A DNA stretch of 64,000 bases. Source: UBA4417 sp031550085 (GTDB lineage: Bacteria; Bacteroidota; Bacteroidia; Bacteroidales; UBA4417). The position numbers and the translations under genes are program-made. A model generated the notes under the pieces. That model was not told the DNA's origin. It was given only the letters and a program-made list of their open reading frames with translations, and ran no database searches. The DNA is taken from assembly GCA_031550085.1 (NCBI GenBank), contig JAVBOY010000017.1, positions 96,438 to 160,437 of the forward strand, in the 5' to 3' direction. Below are positions 62,001-64,000 of this stretch, piece by piece (position 1 is the first letter of the stretch; every line of letters starts with the position of its first letter).

Positions 62001-63339
62001 ATCTCTTTCCTTCCCAATCTATGCCGCCCACAGATAATACATTATCTAAGGAGGCAGGATAGGGGTCTTGACCTACATAGCCGCTTTGTACAACTATAAT
62101 ACTTCCTCTACTGTCTCTCCCCAATGTAGTGGCTTGGCGTATAGCATCTGTAATCAATGGCGATGGTACAATATACGGTATGCGGTTTATGAGGTAGATA
62201 ACATCCGCTTTACCCGTTTGCCATGCCCAATTGATACCATCAGCCACGTTGCAGTAGTAATAAGGGGTTGTATTGGGATTCGGATCATAAGAACTTATAT
62301 GCATCAGTTGGCACTCGGGAGCAACTCCGGTAATACCAATTCCATTATTTTGGGCAGCTCCAATAATACCGACCATACCGGTTCCATAGTATGCAGTATT
62401 GTCCCAGTTTCTGCTTGGCGTAGTTCCGGTAGCTGCATCATAGCCCGGCAATATGCGGTCTTGAAAATCGGGATGTGTAGGTAACGGAAAATTCATGGAT
62501 AATACTGCTACTTTTACATTACCCCCTTTGGCATATTGCCATGCCGGGCAGACTTTGATGTCAATTCCTGCAGGAATTGGAATATTCCAAGGCAAGAAGT
62601 AACCGGTATTTTCCAAATTCCATTGACTCACATAGTCGGGGTCGTTTACACAAGATGTCGCTTTTTTGATACTCCCTGATTCTTTGATGGGTTCTATTTG
62701 GGGTTCGGGCATCTTATCCATAGCTATGAGTTCCGGCTCCACAAATTCGAATAAATTACTTTCTTGCAACACATTGGCAATGGAAAGTGTACGAAATCCA
62801 TCGTTTGAGGTATTTGCCAAGCTAAACCACAGCGGCATAAACCGGTTCTGCTCCAGTACCACAGCCCCGGCTTTTCCGGCTTGGCTGTGCAACAACTCCA
62901 TATCGTGTTCCGATTTTAGTTTTACATACACTATATTGCTCAATCTTGCCTTTTGAACAGAGCCGAATTTAAAGTAAGGCATGGCTATGAGCAACTTGTC
63001 CGATTGCCGGCATTGCTTATAGTTGGCTGCATATTCTTCTTCCGATTTTGCATTGGGCAAGGATACTTCTACCGCATACAAATCAGCTTTATAGCCTAAT
63101 TTCTTTTGCAACAATCCGTCGATATAGCTTTGCGGAAGTTTTTGAGGAGCCTGTTTAGCTCCTAAGTTCTGCAAATCGGCATCTGAGGGTTCTTCCTTAT
63201 AAAGCAAAAGCATGCTTTGGGTGTTAAGTTCTAAATCTTTCTTTTCTTTTTGGTTGTAAAAATAATATTTCTGTGCCAATACACTACTTGATACTAAACA
63301 CAATGATATCAAAACAAAAATTGTAAAGACTCTTTTCAT
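59089..63339 (-). CDS. Catalytically dead subtilase-like T9SS protein with beta-helix
   Basis: 1416 residues. Signal peptide (1-23), N-domain (about 25-230), S8-like domain (about 255-555), parallel beta-helix region (about 600-1050; repeated short strands such as ITSNKFRQTRKDEL, YKVEANDLCLDRPTND), a helical part (about 1085-1310), and a type A T9SS sorting domain (LHPNPAKQSVTFSYQ... VKLVIAK). The S8 fold is well kept (GIIGAAQNNGIGITGVAPE, LDVVAPTSQI, AAHVAGVAALMLSVNPG), yet the catalytic Asp is Ser281, His is Tyr318, the oxyanion Asn is Tyr421 and Ser is Asn484. So it cannot work as a serine protease and may bind instead of cut. It starts 32 bp after the partial gene upstream. Confidence 0.88.
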   Translation of the reverse strand: MKRVFTIFVLISLCLVSSSVLAQKYYFYNQKEKKDLELNTQSMLLLYKEEPSDADLQNLGAKQAPQKLPQSYIDGLLQKKLGYKADLYAVEVSLPNAKSEEEYAANYKQCRQSDKLLIAMPYFKFGSVQKARLSNIVYVKLKSEHDMELLHSQAGKAGAVVLEQNRFMPLWFSLANTSNDGFRTLSIANVLQESNLFEFVEPELIAMDKMPEPQIEPIKESGSIKKATSCVNDPDYVSQWNLENTGYFLPWNIPIPAGIDIKVCPAWQYAKGGNVKVAVLSMNFPLPTHPDFQDRILPGYDAATGTTPSRNWDNTAYYGTGMVGIIGAAQNNGIGITGVAPECQLMHISSYDPNPNTTPYYYCNVADGINWAWQTGKADVIYLINRIPYIVPSPLITDAIRQATTLGRDSRGSIIVVQSGYVGQDPYPASLDNVLSVGGIDWEGKRYYECGYGQTLDVVAPTSQICSYDYIDNAHVTSYTNWTNMGAAHVAGVAALMLSVNPGLSLQKVHDIIKSTAQKVGGYTYMPKDYNGTWHTEMGYGLVNVAAAVNSSKTLICDAYNMNDNSTTVAYTTWDNYRTLYKPFAVKNGHTLTITATIRCKPAAKIIVEKGGRLVIDGGILTTCDREIWQGIELHPSYNIYAAGWLDMKNGARIENAEIGVLTQTDMSPLNTFKAGRITAENSIFLNCRTAVNINAYCPSSVPNTSLPCYFYKCTFEQSPSRNFIIMDNNPENAFVKLTFAKDVTFKGCTFRDNSSDYPSGFHGIISNYSKLTVTEYCGTYYSTPQPTCNGVRSVFEDLIWGVYATDANNPANNITIDNTDFYASNRNGVPNIGLYGCTNARITSNKFRQTRKDELIWGQRFGIELGACENYKVEANDLCLDRPTNDGTRTEGLTAIEVANGHAKNEVIYRNTIANYYYGIKVDWQNKFYHPTIYYPQYVNDGLQFQCNTFKDYAAHHMFIIGNNREQGIALSQGTSSEPAGNAFYNYNNVTNIESYNAPFYYNYTNTVPYIPQNISGPAYPYWTYSVNTCPQKLVSGYILIPGFAPVKSFESGTQEWYAKTDGGNTQALLAQTEMAIGKDNGSKIIESLQKSKGFLSNKVLLAVAKNESGFTSEMVRDIMVANPQCTRNQEVMKALKNRIKPLDDKMMAEILAGEKVISAREKLEMEIADNGRKITNAIDDNLRLLSSDSVDRTQEIVEQLNYFPIPEYKYQLAQLYFDKNDMKAYQTTLSELDKLITYDVDKEYFHRWCKLNDDIIHWTKNDKYRLDSLPEKPIQYLIDLVWTEEGRLQAKAASILALNGIYIRPERKREEIIQDDKKIIPDLQANTSETDTEFALHPNPAKQSVTFSYQITQDASQAKVYIYHSSGTLAETINIEPGSNSKSVNTDNLSNGIYYCRFIVDGKTVKTVKLVIAK

Positions 63340-63371
63340 AATTGTAAATTTTTAATTAATATATAAATGAA

Positions 63372-64000
63372 TTACCAGTGCCAATCGCTTTCTTTTATTA
63401 ATTCTATGTTGTGTATTATTGTAGTATTGCTGGGTATTTTATTAACTATAATTCCATAATAAAATTTGTGATCATTGTCATATTTTTGAAATAACTTCAC
63501 ATGATAATAATATGCATTATTTCCTATTTGTATAATTTTTTGTTCTGTATGTCTTGCATCTGTTCCAATAATTACACTTCCTAGAATTATTGAATATTTT
63601 GAAAAATCAACCACTTGTTTTGATACATCAAAATAATTATAATGGGGATACATACATTCTGTATAGGGCCAAAGTCCTGCTTTAGGTTCATCAGTAGGAG
63701 GAGCATACATATAGTGTTCGAGTTCTTCCTGGCTATTAATAATTATTTGTGTGCCTGCTTTTAACTCAAACAAAGGATAAATAAATACTAATTGAGATGC
63801 AAAATTTTTAGGATATAGCTCATTTTTTTCCACAAACAGCAAATATTCCTTCTCTGAATAAAAAATTTTCAAAACTTCGTTACTTACTTCGTATGTATGA
63901 GCTTGTACCAAATTCTTTAGAGCATTTATATAAAGAGATTCATTTACTCCGCTACCTGTTAAGGAATCAATGCTTATCTTTTTATCGGTAGTTAAGGTGT
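63372..64000 (-). CDS. Unknown protein, 5' end outside the window
   Basis: The frame is open from the stop at 63372 to the window edge (about 209 residues seen); the TTG at 63911 is internal, not the start. The visible part is mixed alpha/beta with Tyr-rich strands (NNAYYYHVKLFQKYDNDHKFYYGIIV) and ends IELIKESDWHW. No motif recognised. It is probably cotranscribed with the dead subtilase gene 32 bp downstream. Confidence 0.6.
   Translation of the reverse strand, partial: TLTTDKKISIDSLTGSGVNESLYINALKNLVQAHTYEVSNEVLKIFYSEKEYLLFVEKNELYPKNFASQLVFIYPLFELKAGTQIIINSQEELEHYMYAPPTDEPKAGLWPYTECMYPHYNYFDVSKQVVDFSKYSIILGSVIIGTDARHTEQKIIQIGNNAYYYHVKLFQKYDNDHKFYYGIIVNKIPSNTTIIHNIELIKESDWHW

Noticed and set aside
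59089..63339. Annotation as an active S8 serine protease
   Set aside because: Asp, His, Asn and Ser of the active site are all replaced (Ser281, Tyr318, Tyr421, Asn484), checked against codons at 62497-62499 and 61888-61890.

Overview
The window is a piece of a Bacteroidetes chromosome, most likely an anaerobic environmental member of the order Bacteroidales. Four lines of evidence point there. Promoters fit the Bacteroidetes TTG / TAnnTTTG pattern. Four proteins resemble type IX secretion (T9SS) cargo with a C-terminal sorting domain. Several families are typical of the phylum (BT_3928-like DoxX protein, DUF1599, DUF5723, futalosine-pathway mqnD, glucosamine-6-phosphate deaminase with a LmbE tail). 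HydE suggests an [FeFe]-hydrogenase and so an anaerobic life. Base composition is moderately AT-rich, and intergenic DNA is clearly more AT-rich than genes.

Positions 1-33.2 kb are ordinary core genome. They hold: amino-sugar use and sugar uptake (nagB 3' end, gluP-like); a TPR membrane protein; trmH; a three-gene envelope-sensing operon (LiaF-like protein, LytS-type kinase, LytTR regulator); a B12-type MerR regulator followed by an ECF-like sigma factor; fur-like and mqnD; dapF; two dipeptide/oligopeptide permease subunits placed 15.7 kb apart; BT_3928 and DUF1599 genes; folP and cdaA (folate and c-di-AMP); a sugar-type O-methyltransferase; glgB; dapA; an M14 carboxypeptidase exported by T9SS; outer-membrane proteins; and a LuxR-type TPR regulator.

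Positions 33.7-47.4 kb turn accessory. A 1481-residue T9SS adhesin has seven 77-residue repeats at an exact 231-nt period and an internal run of eleven C. It is followed by tRNA-His, an M23 peptidase, rlmD, hydE, an NfeD-type protease and a DUF2179 protein. Several spacers here are filled by a composite, strongly oriented family of intergenic repeats, with REP-like palindromes. An IS200/RAYT-type Y1 transposase gene lies directly behind one such block.

Positions 47.8-63.9 kb form a surface or toxin island. It has two long perfect palindromes, then a polymorphic Rhs locus on the minus strand: one full-length SpvB/FG-GAP/YD-repeat Rhs protein (1982 aa) with a zincin-like C-terminal tip and an overlapping lipoprotein immunity candidate. 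Downstream are two orphan Rhs tips, each sharing the core 3' end and each followed by candidate immunity genes. A small T9SS protein carrying a YD-like motif precedes the Rhs gene. The window ends with a 1416-residue subtilase-like T9SS protein in which all four catalytic positions are replaced (a pseudoprotease), and a partial unknown gene.

The points I consider most worth following are the Rhs cassette array with silent tips, the dead subtilase, the oriented composite intergenic repeats with a possible RAYT partner, and the C11 tract in the adhesin.
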